NCBI GenBank assembly: GCA_944321465.1
Contig: CALULL010000014.1
Location: 1 to 64,000, forward strand
Direction of reading: 5' to 3'
DNA from: an uncultured Bacteroides sp.
Lineage (GTDB): Bacteria; Bacteroidota; Bacteroidia; Bacteroidales; Bacteroidaceae
DNA: 64,000 nt
The notes beneath the pieces are model-generated. The model ran no database searches. It saw only the letters and a list, made by a program, of their open reading frames with translations, and was not told the DNA's origin. Made by a program: the position numbers and the translations under genes. Of this stretch, positions 27,130-35,989 are shown one piece after another (the first letter of the stretch is position 1; each line of letters opens with the position of its first letter).

Positions 27130-27955
27130 ACCGGCTGTGCCTGCCGCCCGTCCCGGGGGCGGAGGGCGGCGGCGCGAGGGGGCTGTCTACTTCTTCGACG
27201 ACACGTTCGACGGGCTGCTGACAGCGGTGTTCGATGCCTATGCCCGGCGTTCCTTTCCCGGCACGCTGCTGGCCGAAGGCGCGCCCGGGCCGCTGTTTGC
27301 CGACGACATGCACCACGTGGTGACCGATGCCGCAAAGGCCGGTCGCGTGTGGCGTGCGCTGGGGCGCAAGCTGTCGGCCTTTGCCCACCGCTGCGTGGCC
27401 CAATGCTGGCTGGCCGACGAGGAGGATACGCCGATGGTGCTTTTCCGCTACATCTGCCGGGTGGTGGATGCGCCGGGGCGGGTGGAGACCAACTTTGCCG
27501 ACCCGGCGGTGCTGGACTTTGTGCGCATGTGGAAGCGGGTGGACTGGGAACGGACGCGGCTGATGCAGTTCGTGCGTTTCCAGAAGGCGGCTGACGGCAC
27601 TTACTTTGCCCCCGTCGAGCCGCAAAAGGATGCTCTGCCGCTGGTGGTGCCTCATTTCCGCGACCGCTTTGCCGACCAACGCTGGCTGCTCTACGACGTG
27701 GGCCGCCAGTATGGCTTCTGCTACGACCTGCGGCAAGTACACCGTGTCAGCTTTGCTGAGGGTGTGCCCGCCGGGCTGCATGGCGGCAGGCTGGACGACA
27801 GCTTGCTGGCCGAGGACGAGCTGCTGTTCCAGCGGTTGTGGCAGACGTATTTCCGGGCCATTTGCATCCGCGAGCGGCTCAACCCGCGCAAGCATCGGCA
27901 GGACATGCCTGTGCGCTATTGGAAGTATCTCACCGAGAAGCAAGGGCCGGGCTGA
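27119..27955 (+). CDS. TIGR03915-type putative DNA-metabolism protein (DUF4130)
   Basis: About 278 residues. The sequence YFFDDTFDGLLTAVFDAY at the start and the block MWKRVDWERTRLMQFVRFQKA, then RWLLYDVGRQYGFCYD, match the family usually found next to a TIGR03916 radical SAM protein and named as a probable DNA-metabolism protein. No ATG fits the conserved start; GTG at 27119 gives the first residues KSEPAV and overlaps the previous stop by 11 bp, so I chose it. The usual radical SAM partner is absent downstream. The biochemical role of the family is not established. Confidence 0.8.
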   Translation: MKSEPAVPAARPGGGGRRREGAVYFFDDTFDGLLTAVFDAYARRSFPGTLLAEGAPGPLFADDMHHVVTDAAKAGRVWRALGRKLSAFAHRCVAQCWLADEEDTPMVLFRYICRVVDAPGRVETNFADPAVLDFVRMWKRVDWERTRLMQFVRFQKAADGTYFAPVEPQKDALPLVVPHFRDRFADQRWLLYDVGRQYGFCYDLRQVHRVSFAEGVPAGLHGGRLDDSLLAEDELLFQRLWQTYFRAICIRERLNPRKHRQDMPVRYWKYLTEKQGPG

Positions 27956-28147
27956 GGCTGGGGGCGTCCGTGGCGTGCCTGTACTGCATTGCGCGTCGGC
28001 CCGGCTGTGGAAAGAAGGGGTGCGGAAACGGGCACCGGAGGCCGGGCGTGCTCCGATGGGGGCTGTCCGGTCTCCGGTGTCGGGCGTATCGTGTGCAGAC
28101 TGGTGAGAAGTCTTTCGGTCGCCCCCGGGGGCAAGGGGTGTGCCGGG

Positions 28148-29221
28148 TCAGAAGCGCACCATCAGTTCGAGCACTACCTTGTCCTGTTCCGACTCCTTGG
28201 CAATGCTGCCTTCCGGGTAGAAGTACTTTTCGTAGTTGAGGCGCAGGTCGGCGCGGAAAGCCTTGCTCAGGCTCAGGGTGATGCCGCCCGTCACGCGGTG
28301 GCGGCGGTAGTCGGTGATGAGAAGCGCACCGGTGCCCTCGTCGCGCGTCTCGGCATCGCTGTGGTCGGTCATCATGTCGTAGCGCACGAGGAACGACATC
28401 TTGGTGAATACCTTGCGCAGGGGCAGGTCGTAGTTGGCAAAAGCATCGACCGAATGTACGTCCTTGAAGGCGTTGTCCGAATACTGCTTGTATAGGTACT
28501 CGCCCTCTATGTGGAAGCCTTTGCGCTCGAAGTAGGCGCCTATGTCGTAGGAGTGCATCCATATTTCTTCGGGCTGTATGCCTTGCACGCTGAGGGTGAG
28601 GTTCAGGCCGTCGGTGGGGAATATCTGCGCCTTGGCCGAATAGTTCACTTCTTTGTGCCACACCTTTTGGTTGGTCAGGCCCGTACCGTTGTACAGTCCG
28701 CCTTCCAGAATGACGGGCAGCGAGGTGGGCAACGTGTAGCCGAGGGTCAAGCCCACGTCGCGCACGTTACCCACTTGCTTGGCAATGAAAGAACGGTTTG
28801 CAAAATATTGTTGGTGGGGCGAACGGTGCGCGTCGATAGTAAAGGGCACACGCATCTGTCCGGCCGTTATGGTAAACCCCTTCAGGGGGAAAAGTCGTGC
28901 GTAAGCGTCGAGCATCTTGATGCTTCCCTCGTCGGAGAAGTCGATTTCGGCCTTGTAGGCCACCTTGGGCAGAAGGTTTCCGGTGATGCTGACGCGGGCG
29001 TTGCGCACCTCGAAGCGGCCCGCGTTCATGGTTGTCTGGTATTCGTATTTGGAGCGGATGGTTCCGTGTATCTCGGGCAGGTAGTCCTTGCTTTCCATCT
29101 TCTCGGTGTTCAGTTGCTTCCCGTCCTCGTTCGGAGCGTCTTGGGCCTGCATCGCGGTCAGCGGCAGCAGGGCGACGAGCAACAGGGTCGCGATGCGTCG
29201 TTTCGTAGTGAGGTGTGCCAT
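28148..29221 (-). CDS. Phosphate-selective porin O/P-like outer-membrane protein
   Basis: 357 residues with a signal peptide (about 1-26, ending AMQAQ). The mature part has alternating strands of a 16-stranded-type barrel, including FEVRNARVSITGNLLP, FTITAGQMRVPFT, LNLTLSVQG and a final VVLELMVRF that ends in Phe, as expected for BAM substrates. It is most like the Bacteroidota OprO/OprP family, but anion selectivity cannot be judged from sequence. It is transcribed leftward, alone. Confidence 0.85.
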   Translation of the reverse strand: MAHLTTKRRIATLLLVALLPLTAMQAQDAPNEDGKQLNTEKMESKDYLPEIHGTIRSKYEYQTTMNAGRFEVRNARVSITGNLLPKVAYKAEIDFSDEGSIKMLDAYARLFPLKGFTITAGQMRVPFTIDAHRSPHQQYFANRSFIAKQVGNVRDVGLTLGYTLPTSLPVILEGGLYNGTGLTNQKVWHKEVNYSAKAQIFPTDGLNLTLSVQGIQPEEIWMHSYDIGAYFERKGFHIEGEYLYKQYSDNAFKDVHSVDAFANYDLPLRKVFTKMSFLVRYDMMTDHSDAETRDEGTGALLITDYRRHRVTGGITLSLSKAFRADLRLNYEKYFYPEGSIAKESEQDKVVLELMVRF

Positions 29222-29395
29222 TATGGGGGGGTGTTCTATCGTTCTATCTGTCTGTGTCTTTGCGGTGGCAAAGGTCGCCCTTCGTTGTTATGTTGGTGTG
29301 TCATACTTGTTTCATTTGTGTTACAAGCGGACGCGGGGAGGGTGTGCCTGTCTGTCTGTAAGGAGCTTTTGCCCGCTTACTTGGACTTTTGCCTC

Positions 29396-29445
29396 AAATC
29401 GGCCATTAGACCGCCCGATGGGTATTTGGCTGTCTTTCCTTGCGG
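29396..29445 (-). repeat. Dispersed repeat family 2, partial copy
   Basis: AAATCGGCCATTAGACCGCC followed by CGATGGGTATTTGGCTGTCTTTC matches the reverse complement of the right end of 8018-8144. The gap 29222-29563 has no other feature I can support. Confidence 0.7.
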
Positions 29446-29563
29446 TCACGGACAGAAAGAATGCAGCCGGGCGGCAGCAGTCGGCGGTGGTGTGTCGGCT
29501 GCTGTCGCCCGGAGTGTGAAAAGAGGGTCGGAGGGGCGTGGCGGATTGCCCGGTGGCGGGATG

Positions 29564-31156
29564 TCAGGGTGCTGCGTGGAGATATGCGGCTGCGGCCTCG
29601 GCACATCGCTCGCCGTCGACACCAGCCGAAACGATGCCACCGGCGTATCCGGCTCCTTCGCCGCAGGGGAAAAGCCCTTGCAGACGAACGTGTTGCAGGG
29701 TGTCACGGTCGCGCACAATGCGGACAGGGGCCGAGGTGCGCGTCTCCACGCCTATCATCGCGGCTTCATTTGTCAGGAAGCCTCGGGCGTTGCGGCCAAA
29801 GACACGGAAGCCCTGCTCCAGCCTGCGCGAAATGAAGGGCGGCAGCCAGAAGTGCAGCGGCGAGGCCACCAGCCCGGGGGCGTAGGACGAGGGAGGCAGG
29901 TCGGCACTCAGGCGGTGGTTCACGAAGTCGGCCATGCGCTGTGCGGGTGCCGTCTGCCGTTGTCCGCCTTGCAGCCAGCACAGGCGTTCGAGCTGTTCCT
30001 GGAAAGCCAGCATGGCCAGGGGCGACTGTGTGTCTGTCCCCTGTAGCTGGAGGTCGTGGCGCGACAGGTCCTCCGGCCTCAGTTCTACCACCATGCCGCT
30101 GTTGCTCCAGCGCGAGCCTCGGTTGCTGGGGCTCATGCCGTTGACGACGACTTGCTCGGGTCCGCTGGCGGCGGGTACCACGAAGCCGCCGGGGCACATG
30201 CAGAAGCTGTAGACTCCCCGCCCTTCTGCTTGAGTGACGAAGCTGTATTCGGCAGCGGGCAGGTAGCTTCCCCGTCCCTCGCGGTTGTGGTACTGTATCT
30301 GGTCTATCCTGTGTGCAGGGTGTTCCAGGCGCACGCCTACGGCTATGCCTTTGGCCTCCAGTTCCACGCCGTTGGCAGCCAGCCAGCGGTAAACGTCGCG
30401 TGCCGAGTGTCCGGTGGCCAGAATGACGGGGCCGTGCAGCTCTTCCCCTTGGTTGGTCAGGATGCCTGCCACCTTGTCGCCTTGGATGAGAAGCGCGTCC
30501 ATGCGGGTTTCGAAGTGCACCTCTCCGCCGCATTCCTCTATGGTGTGGCGCATGTTCTCTATGACGCGCGGCAGCTTGTCGGTTCCGATGTGCGGGTGAG
30601 CATCCACCAGGATGCTGGTCGACGCGCCGTGCTGGCAGAATACGTGTAGTATTTTGTCCGCGTTTCCCCGTTTCTTGCTGCGGGTGTAGAGTTTCCCGTC
30701 CGAGTAGGCACCTGCCCCGCCTTCTCCGAAGCTATAGTTCGACTCGGGGTCTACGGTCTGTGTGCGGGTTATCTGAGCCAGGTCGCGTTTGCGCTGGCGC
30801 ACGTCTTTTCCTCGTTCCACTATGATGGGCCGCAGGCCCAGTTCGATGAGCCGCAGGGCGGCAAACAGTCCGCCCGGCCCGGCACCTACTATGATGACTT
30901 GGGGGCGGTTCTCCACGTTCGGGTACTGGGTCTTGTGGTAGTCGGCTTCCGTTTCATCGGGCTGCTCGTCGATGTAGACCCGTACGTAGAGGTTGACGAA
31001 GATGGTGCGTTGGCGTGCATCGATGCTCCGTTTCAGTACCTTGATGGCGTTGATGCGGGTTCCCTCCAGCCCTTTCTCCTGGGCAAGGTGTTCCCGCAAC
31101 TGTTGCTCCTCGGCTGCTGTGCGGGGTGTTACCCGCAATTGATATTCCTGTGTCAT
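29564..31156 (-). CDS. COG2509-type FAD-dependent oxidoreductase
   Basis: 530 residues of a widespread uncharacterised flavoprotein family. Two signatures are clear: the FAD-binding VIIVGAGPGGLFAALRLIE (about residues 83-101) and the family-specific SNYSFGEGGAGAYSDGKLYTR-type block. A second glycine-rich motif, VILATGHSARDVYRW, and a C-terminal CGEGAGYAGGI close the FAD site. The family is predicted to be a dehydrogenase; no substrate is known. It is a leftward single gene and ends near repeat sequence. Confidence 0.9.
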   Translation of the reverse strand: MTQEYQLRVTPRTAAEEQQLREHLAQEKGLEGTRINAIKVLKRSIDARQRTIFVNLYVRVYIDEQPDETEADYHKTQYPNVENRPQVIIVGAGPGGLFAALRLIELGLRPIIVERGKDVRQRKRDLAQITRTQTVDPESNYSFGEGGAGAYSDGKLYTRSKKRGNADKILHVFCQHGASTSILVDAHPHIGTDKLPRVIENMRHTIEECGGEVHFETRMDALLIQGDKVAGILTNQGEELHGPVILATGHSARDVYRWLAANGVELEAKGIAVGVRLEHPAHRIDQIQYHNREGRGSYLPAAEYSFVTQAEGRGVYSFCMCPGGFVVPAASGPEQVVVNGMSPSNRGSRWSNSGMVVELRPEDLSRHDLQLQGTDTQSPLAMLAFQEQLERLCWLQGGQRQTAPAQRMADFVNHRLSADLPPSSYAPGLVASPLHFWLPPFISRRLEQGFRVFGRNARGFLTNEAAMIGVETRTSAPVRIVRDRDTLQHVRLQGLFPCGEGAGYAGGIVSAGVDGERCAEAAAAYLHAAP

Positions 31157-31268
31157 GCGCTTTTGCCTTCTTTGGATGTTTTCAGAGTTTGCAGTCTTTT
31201 GCCTCCGTTCCGCAGGTAGGGGCGGCGGTCCGTTTCATGCCTTTAGGGGTGCATTCTTGTCCTGTGGA

Positions 31269-31314
31269 ACGAAAAAAGAGGATAAGATGCTTCTCGTAAG
31301 CAAATTATCCTCTT
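31269..31314 (-). terminator. Terminator of tRNA-fMet (leftward)
   Basis: AAGAGGATAA and TTATCCTCTT form a perfect 10-bp stem around a 19-nt loop. Read leftward, it is followed by TTTTTTCGTTC. Confidence 0.8.
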
Positions 31315-31316
31315 GC

Positions 31317-31392
<76 letters not shown>

Positions 31393-31470
31393 ATGTTTCT
31401 TGTTTTCGGCTGCAAAGGTACGGCTTTTTTGCGGATATGCAAGCGTTTTGGAGAATATTTTAGCAAAATC

Positions 31471-31501
31471 TTGCCGGATAAGGGGAAAAGCCGTACTTTT
31501 G
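31471..31501 (+). promoter_or_regulatory. Bacteroidota-type promoter of the TetR gene
   Basis: TTG at 31471-31473, a 20-bp spacer, and TACTTTTG at 31494-31501, 33 bp before the ATG at 31535. Confidence 0.65.
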
Positions 31502-31534
31502 CTTTTGTATTTGACTTGTTATTTCCATATTTCT

Positions 31535-32182
31535 ATGGCCGTATCAAAGACGCGAACCAAACTGGTGGATGTCGCCCGGCAGTTGTTTGCCAAGATGGGA
31601 GTGGAGAATACCACGATGAACGACATCGCTCTTGCCTCGAAGAAGGGAAGGAGAACCCTTTATACCTACTTTAAGAACAAGGAAGAACTTTATATGGCCG
31701 TGGTGGAGTCGGAACTGGAGATACTGCTCGACACCATGAAGCGGGTAATGGAGAAGGACGTTTTGCCTGATGTGAAAATCATAGAGATGATTTACACCCG
31801 CTTGGATGCCGTGAAGGAGCTGGTCTACCGCAACGGAACGCTGCGAGCCAACTTCTTCAGGGACATCTGGCGCGTAGAGAAGGCCCGCAAAGGCTTCGAT
31901 GCTGAGGAAATCGAGTTGTACAAGGAGGTGTTGCGCGAAGGAGTGGAAAAGGGCGTGTTTCACATTGACGACGTGGATATGACGGCCGAACTGATACACT
32001 ACAGCGTGAAGGGCATTGAGGTGCCTTATATCCGTGGGCATGTGGGGGCCAACCTTACAGACGAACAGCGCAACAGGTACGTGGTGAACATCGTCTTTGG
32101 TGCCTTGCACCGCACGAAGCCCGCTCCCTGCACTGCTGTGCCTCCCGGAACGGAGGGGGAAAATCACTCCGCTCCCTTGTGA
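31535..32182 (+). CDS. TetR/AcrR-family transcriptional regulator
   Basis: 215 residues from the ATG at 31535, which is preceded by a good promoter; an in-frame ATG 135 bp upstream is before that promoter and is rejected. The N-terminal helix-turn-helix is typical of TetR proteins (about 8-52: LVDVARQLFAKMGVENTTMN, then GRRTLYTYFKNKEELYMAVV). The rest is an alpha-helical ligand-binding domain, where the effector is unknown. fabG starts 56 bp downstream, so regulation of lipid genes is possible but not shown. Confidence 0.93.
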   Translation: MAVSKTRTKLVDVARQLFAKMGVENTTMNDIALASKKGRRTLYTYFKNKEELYMAVVESELEILLDTMKRVMEKDVLPDVKIIEMIYTRLDAVKELVYRNGTLRANFFRDIWRVEKARKGFDAEEIELYKEVLREGVEKGVFHIDDVDMTAELIHYSVKGIEVPYIRGHVGANLTDEQRNRYVVNIVFGALHRTKPAPCTAVPPGTEGENHSAPL

Positions 32183-32237
32183 CAGCGTTGTTGCGAAACC
32201 AATCATAACTATACTGTATAACTAAAAACAAAACACT

Positions 32238-32984
32238 ATGGGATTATTAGACGGAAAAACAGCCATTGTGACCGGAGCCGCACGCGGCATTGGCAAGGCT
32301 ATCGCATTGAAGTTCGCCTCTGAAGGCGCCAACATCGCCTTTACCGACCTGACGATTGACGAGAATGCCGAGAATACGGTTAAGGAAATCGAGGCCAAGG
32401 GTGTCAAGGCAAAGGCTTATGCCTCCAATGCAGCCAACTTCGAGGACACGGCCAAGGTGGTGGAGGAAATCCACAAGGACTTCGGGCGCATAGATGTGCT
32501 GGTGAACAACGCCGGCATTACTCGCGACGGACTGATGATGCGCATGAGCGAGCAGCAATGGGACATGGTGATCAACGTCAACTTGAAGTCGGCATTCAAC
32601 TTCATCCACGCCTGCACGCCCGTTATGATGCGCCAACGTTCGGGCAGCATCATCAACATGGCATCGGTCGTGGGCGTGCATGGCAATGCCGGACAGGCCA
32701 ACTACGCCGCTTCCAAAGCCGGCATGATAGCCTTGGCCAAGAGCATTGCCCAAGAGCTTGGCTCGCGCGGCATCCGTGCCAACGCCATTGCTCCGGGCTT
32801 CATTATCACGGCCATGACAGACGCTCTGTCGGACGACATCAAGGCCGAGTGGTGCAAGAAAATTCCTCTGCGCCGTGGCGGAACGCCCGAGGATGTGGCC
32901 GATGTGGCTACCTTCCTGGCTTCGGACCTGTCGTCTTACGTTTCGGGCCAAGTCATTCAGGTGGATGGCGGCATGAATATGTAA
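32238..32984 (+). CDS. fabG: 3-oxoacyl-ACP reductase FabG
   Basis: 248 residues. FabG reduces beta-ketoacyl-ACP to beta-hydroxyacyl-ACP with NADPH in type II fatty-acid elongation. The short-chain dehydrogenase features are all present: TGAARGIGKAI near residue 12 (nucleotide binding), NNAGITRDG near 90, the Ser of INMASVVG, and the YxxxK pair at Tyr156 and Lys160, followed by GIRANAIAPGF. The length is standard. It lies between a TetR gene and an RluA-type synthase gene, all on one strand. Confidence 0.95.
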   Translation: MGLLDGKTAIVTGAARGIGKAIALKFASEGANIAFTDLTIDENAENTVKEIEAKGVKAKAYASNAANFEDTAKVVEEIHKDFGRIDVLVNNAGITRDGLMMRMSEQQWDMVINVNLKSAFNFIHACTPVMMRQRSGSIINMASVVGVHGNAGQANYAASKAGMIALAKSIAQELGSRGIRANAIAPGFIITAMTDALSDDIKAEWCKKIPLRRGGTPEDVADVATFLASDLSSYVSGQVIQVDGGMNM

Positions 32985-33005
32985 ACCATCGGTCTGTCTA
33001 AGCGC

Positions 33006-33701
33006 ATGAACGTTCTTTACGAAGACAACCACGTCATCGTTGTAAACAAAGCCGCTTCCGAGATTGTTCAGGGGGACAAGACGGGGGATACCCCGCTGTC
33101 GGAGACAGTGAAACTGTATCTGAAGGAGAAGTATCACAAGCCCGGCAATGTCTTTCTTGGTGTTGTTCACCGCCTGGACCGTCCCGTGAGCGGTCTTGTC
33201 GTGTTTGCCCGCACGGGCAAGGCTCTTGCTCGTCTGAACGAAATGTTCCGTGCAGGCGAGGTGCACAAGGTCTATTGGGCGGTGGTGAAGAACCCGCCTC
33301 CTGCTCCCGAGGGCGAGCTGACGCATTACCTGCTGCGCAACGAGCGGCAGAACAAAAGTTATGCCTACGACTCCGAGCGTCCGGGCAGCAAGCTGGCTCG
33401 TCTGTGCTACAGAGTGGTCGGTCGTTCGCGCGACTATTATTTGCTGGAAGTGACACTGCTTACCGGCCGCCATCACCAGATACGTTGCCAGCTGGCCCGC
33501 ATGGGTTGTCCCATAAAGGGCGACCTGAAGTACGGTTTCCCGCGCTCCAACCCCGACGGCAGCATTTGCCTGCATGCGCGGAAGGTTTCGTTCGTGCATC
33601 CCGTTTCGCACAAGCTTGTCGAGGTGGAGGCTCCTGTGCCCGTCGGCAATCCGTGGCAGAGCTTCGAGATGTTCGGCTCTCCTGTGCCTTCTGCCGGGTA
33701 G
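33006..33701 (+). CDS. RluA-family RNA pseudouridine synthase
   Basis: 231 residues. The enzyme converts uridine to pseudouridine in rRNA or tRNA. The catalytic motif HRLDRPVSGLVVFARTGKA has its Asp at residue 58, and the second conserved segment LLTGRHHQIRCQLA is also present. There is no S4 domain at the N-terminus, so this is a catalytic-domain-only member, and its exact target base cannot be assigned. The start is 21 bp after the fabG stop, suggesting shared transcription. Confidence 0.9.
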   Translation: MNVLYEDNHVIVVNKAASEIVQGDKTGDTPLSETVKLYLKEKYHKPGNVFLGVVHRLDRPVSGLVVFARTGKALARLNEMFRAGEVHKVYWAVVKNPPPAPEGELTHYLLRNERQNKSYAYDSERPGSKLARLCYRVVGRSRDYYLLEVTLLTGRHHQIRCQLARMGCPIKGDLKYGFPRSNPDGSICLHARKVSFVHPVSHKLVEVEAPVPVGNPWQSFEMFGSPVPSAG

Positions 33702-33764
33702 GGGCAGAGGTGGGGCCAGTCGGTGCATGGCGCGGACGGATGCTTCCGTGGCGCGCCAAGATGC

Positions 33765-33812
33765 AACAAAGCCGTTTCCCGGAATAGACAAAAAAGGGGA
33801 AACGGCTTTGTT
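33765..33812 (+). terminator. Perfect 16-bp inverted repeat after the pseudouridine synthase gene
   Basis: AACAAAGCCGTTTCCC at 33765-33780 pairs fully with GGGAAACGGCTTTGTT at 33797-33812. There is no strong T-tract, so it may be a terminator of weak form or a mixed-strand signal. The gap 33702-34242 has a second hairpin (GGTACGTCCG against CGGACGTACC, 33856-33902) and no supported gene. Confidence 0.6.
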
Positions 33813-34242
33813 GGTTCATGTGCCTACTGTCCTTCGGCTGTTGTCGGGTTTATTGGGTACGTCCGTCGGCACCTCGCAGGGAGATGTCCGGCCGGACGTA
33901 CCGCCACAAACAAACATAAACAGGGCTACTACTAATGCTTCTTTTCTTACGTCTTTAACTGTTTCTAAAGGTTCCAGACTGCTTTTTTCTTAAGGCTTCG
34001 GCGGGCTTTACCTCTGCCCGGAACCGCTTGCACACGTGTCCGGCATCGGAGCTTCCCTCCGCTTTTGTATAGGTCAAATGGCGTGCCAATCTTTTCGCTT
34101 CTTCCGTAAGGGGCTGACGGACAGCGACGGACGTGGCTATTGCCTTTCGGGAGGTGGTGTGGAAGCCTGTGGAGGCCTGTGGACGAAGTGTGGAATAACT
34201 CTACACTTTTCTTTTGTCGGCCTTTGCGCGGGCTTCGTCCCT

Positions 34243-35571
34243 TCAGCCTTCCATGCCGTATTGTTTCAGCTTGTTGTACAAGGTCTTCCGATCGATGCCC
34301 AGTAGCTGGGCCGCACGGCTCTTGTTGTTGCCCGTTTGCCGCAGGGCTTCGGCGATGCGCATTTTCTCGTCGGCTTCGTTGCGCAGGGTCGTGGGACGGG
34401 GCGTATGGTCTTGCAGGGTTCCCAGGTCGCTGGCGGTGATGTATTTGCCTGTGGCCAGCAGCGTGGCGCGGCGCACGGCGTTCTTCATCTGTCGCAGGTT
34501 GCCCGGCCAGGTGTAGTCCAGCAACGCGCGCGAAGCCTTGTCGTCGAAGCCCACGACTTGTTTGCCCATCTCGCGGTTGGCCTGGTCGAGAAACAGGTTG
34601 GCAAAGAGCAGGATGTCCTCGCGGCGTTCTTTCAGCAGCGGGATGTGCAGGGTGAATTCGTTGAGCCGGTGGTAGAGGTCTTCGCGGAACGTGCCCCGGG
34701 CGATGGCCTGACCCAGGTCCTCGTTGGTGGCCGAGATGAGGCGCACGTCGACGGGCACCTCGCGGTCGGCACCCACGGGGCGCACTTTGTGTTCTTGCAG
34801 CGCGCGCAGCAGCTGCACTTGCACTTCGTAGCTCAGGTTGCCTATCTCGTCGAGGAAAATGGTACCGCCCGTGGCCGAGACGAAGGCTCCCGTCTTGTCG
34901 GACAGGGCACCGGTGAAGGCTCCTTTGACATGGCCGAAGAACTCCGAGGCGGCCAGCTCCTTGGGCACGGCTCCGCAGTCGATGGCCACAAAGGGCTGCC
35001 CGGCGCGTCGGCTCAGCTGGTGTATGCGGTGCGCCACGTATTCCTTGCCCGTCCCGCTGGCACCGTTGATGAGCACCGACATGTTGGTAGGCGCCACCAG
35101 CCGCACGTAGTTGAACAGTTGTTTGGCCGCGTCGCTTTCCCCCTCCAGGAAGTCGGTGTCGGTCGTCTCGTGGGCGGTGTCCTTATGCCGGGGCGTGTCG
35201 GCGGCCGGCGAGTTTGCCGACAGGGCTTCGCCTATCTTGCGCAGCAGTTCGTCGGGGTTGACGGGCTTGGCCACGTAGTCCGACGCTCCCAGCTTCATGG
35301 CCTGCACCGCTGTCTGTATGTCGGCATAGCCCGTCATGATGATGAGGGGCACGTCGTAATCCTTGTCGGCCAGCCAGCGCAGCAGGTCGGTGCCGTCGTG
35401 GTCGGGCAAGCGCAGGTCGGACAGCACCAGGTCGACTTTTTCCGTTTCCAGGTGCTTGCGGGCACGTGCCACGTTGCTGGCCGTGCTTGCCTTGAAGCCT
35501 TTCTTGCCAAGCCATGTCTTCAGCATGAGGCTGTAGGTGATGTCGTCTTCTACTATCAGAATAGATTTCAT
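34243..35571 (-). CDS. NtrC-family sigma-54-dependent response regulator
   Basis: 442 residues from the ATG at 35571; a start 33 bp further upstream would add a basic tail outside the receiver fold. The receiver domain has Asp9/Asp10, the phospho-acceptor Asp52 (LSDLRLPD) and Lys102. The AAA+ domain has Walker A GASGTGKE, the GAFTGA loop that contacts sigma-54, and Walker B TIFLDEIG. A Fis-type helix-turn-helix ends the protein (NKSRAAQLLGIDRKTLYNKL). No sensor kinase gene is adjacent, so its input is unknown. Confidence 0.95.
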   Translation of the reverse strand: MKSILIVEDDITYSLMLKTWLGKKGFKASTASNVARARKHLETEKVDLVLSDLRLPDHDGTDLLRWLADKDYDVPLIIMTGYADIQTAVQAMKLGASDYVAKPVNPDELLRKIGEALSANSPAADTPRHKDTAHETTDTDFLEGESDAAKQLFNYVRLVAPTNMSVLINGASGTGKEYVAHRIHQLSRRAGQPFVAIDCGAVPKELAASEFFGHVKGAFTGALSDKTGAFVSATGGTIFLDEIGNLSYEVQVQLLRALQEHKVRPVGADREVPVDVRLISATNEDLGQAIARGTFREDLYHRLNEFTLHIPLLKERREDILLFANLFLDQANREMGKQVVGFDDKASRALLDYTWPGNLRQMKNAVRRATLLATGKYITASDLGTLQDHTPRPTTLRNEADEKMRIAEALRQTGNNKSRAAQLLGIDRKTLYNKLKQYGMEG

Positions 35572-35723
35572 AGCTTGATGGTGTGTCTTGCGCTTGGTTG
35601 TCATTTACAAAGGTAGTGCTTTTTGCCGTATTATGCAGACTAAGGCGCGGAAATAGCGCATTTTTTTTGCCTTTCGGGCGACTCGTGCGGGTCTTCGGGG
35701 CTTGCCGTCGGTCTTCTTCGGGG

Positions 35724-35812
35724 CGCAGGTGTGCCCCGAAGAGGGCGTTCCTTTGCCCGCTCGGGGGTGCACCTTTGCCCGCAGGGCAGCACAGGTGTGC
35801 CCCGGCGGGTGG
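35724..35812. repeat. Repeat family 3 cluster
   Basis: GCAGGTGTGCCCCGAAG, CGTTCCTTTGCCCGC, GCACCTTTGCCCGC and CACAGGTGTGCCCC in a row. The gap 35572-35989 has this cluster and a TATCTTTG box at 35955-35962, and no gene. Confidence 0.6.
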
Positions 35813-35989
35813 AGGCCGGCACCCGCCCGGACGGAGCTTTTCTGCCGTGTGCGGGGCGAGGGCTGTGTGGTCGCCGGGCAAGAGCCAAATACGTCGGGAG
35901 AGGGAAGATTTAGTAGTTTTCTGACTTTTTGCTATTAAATTAGAGATATGTTGCTATCTTTGCGACTCAATTAAGAAAGTTAACCGCGT

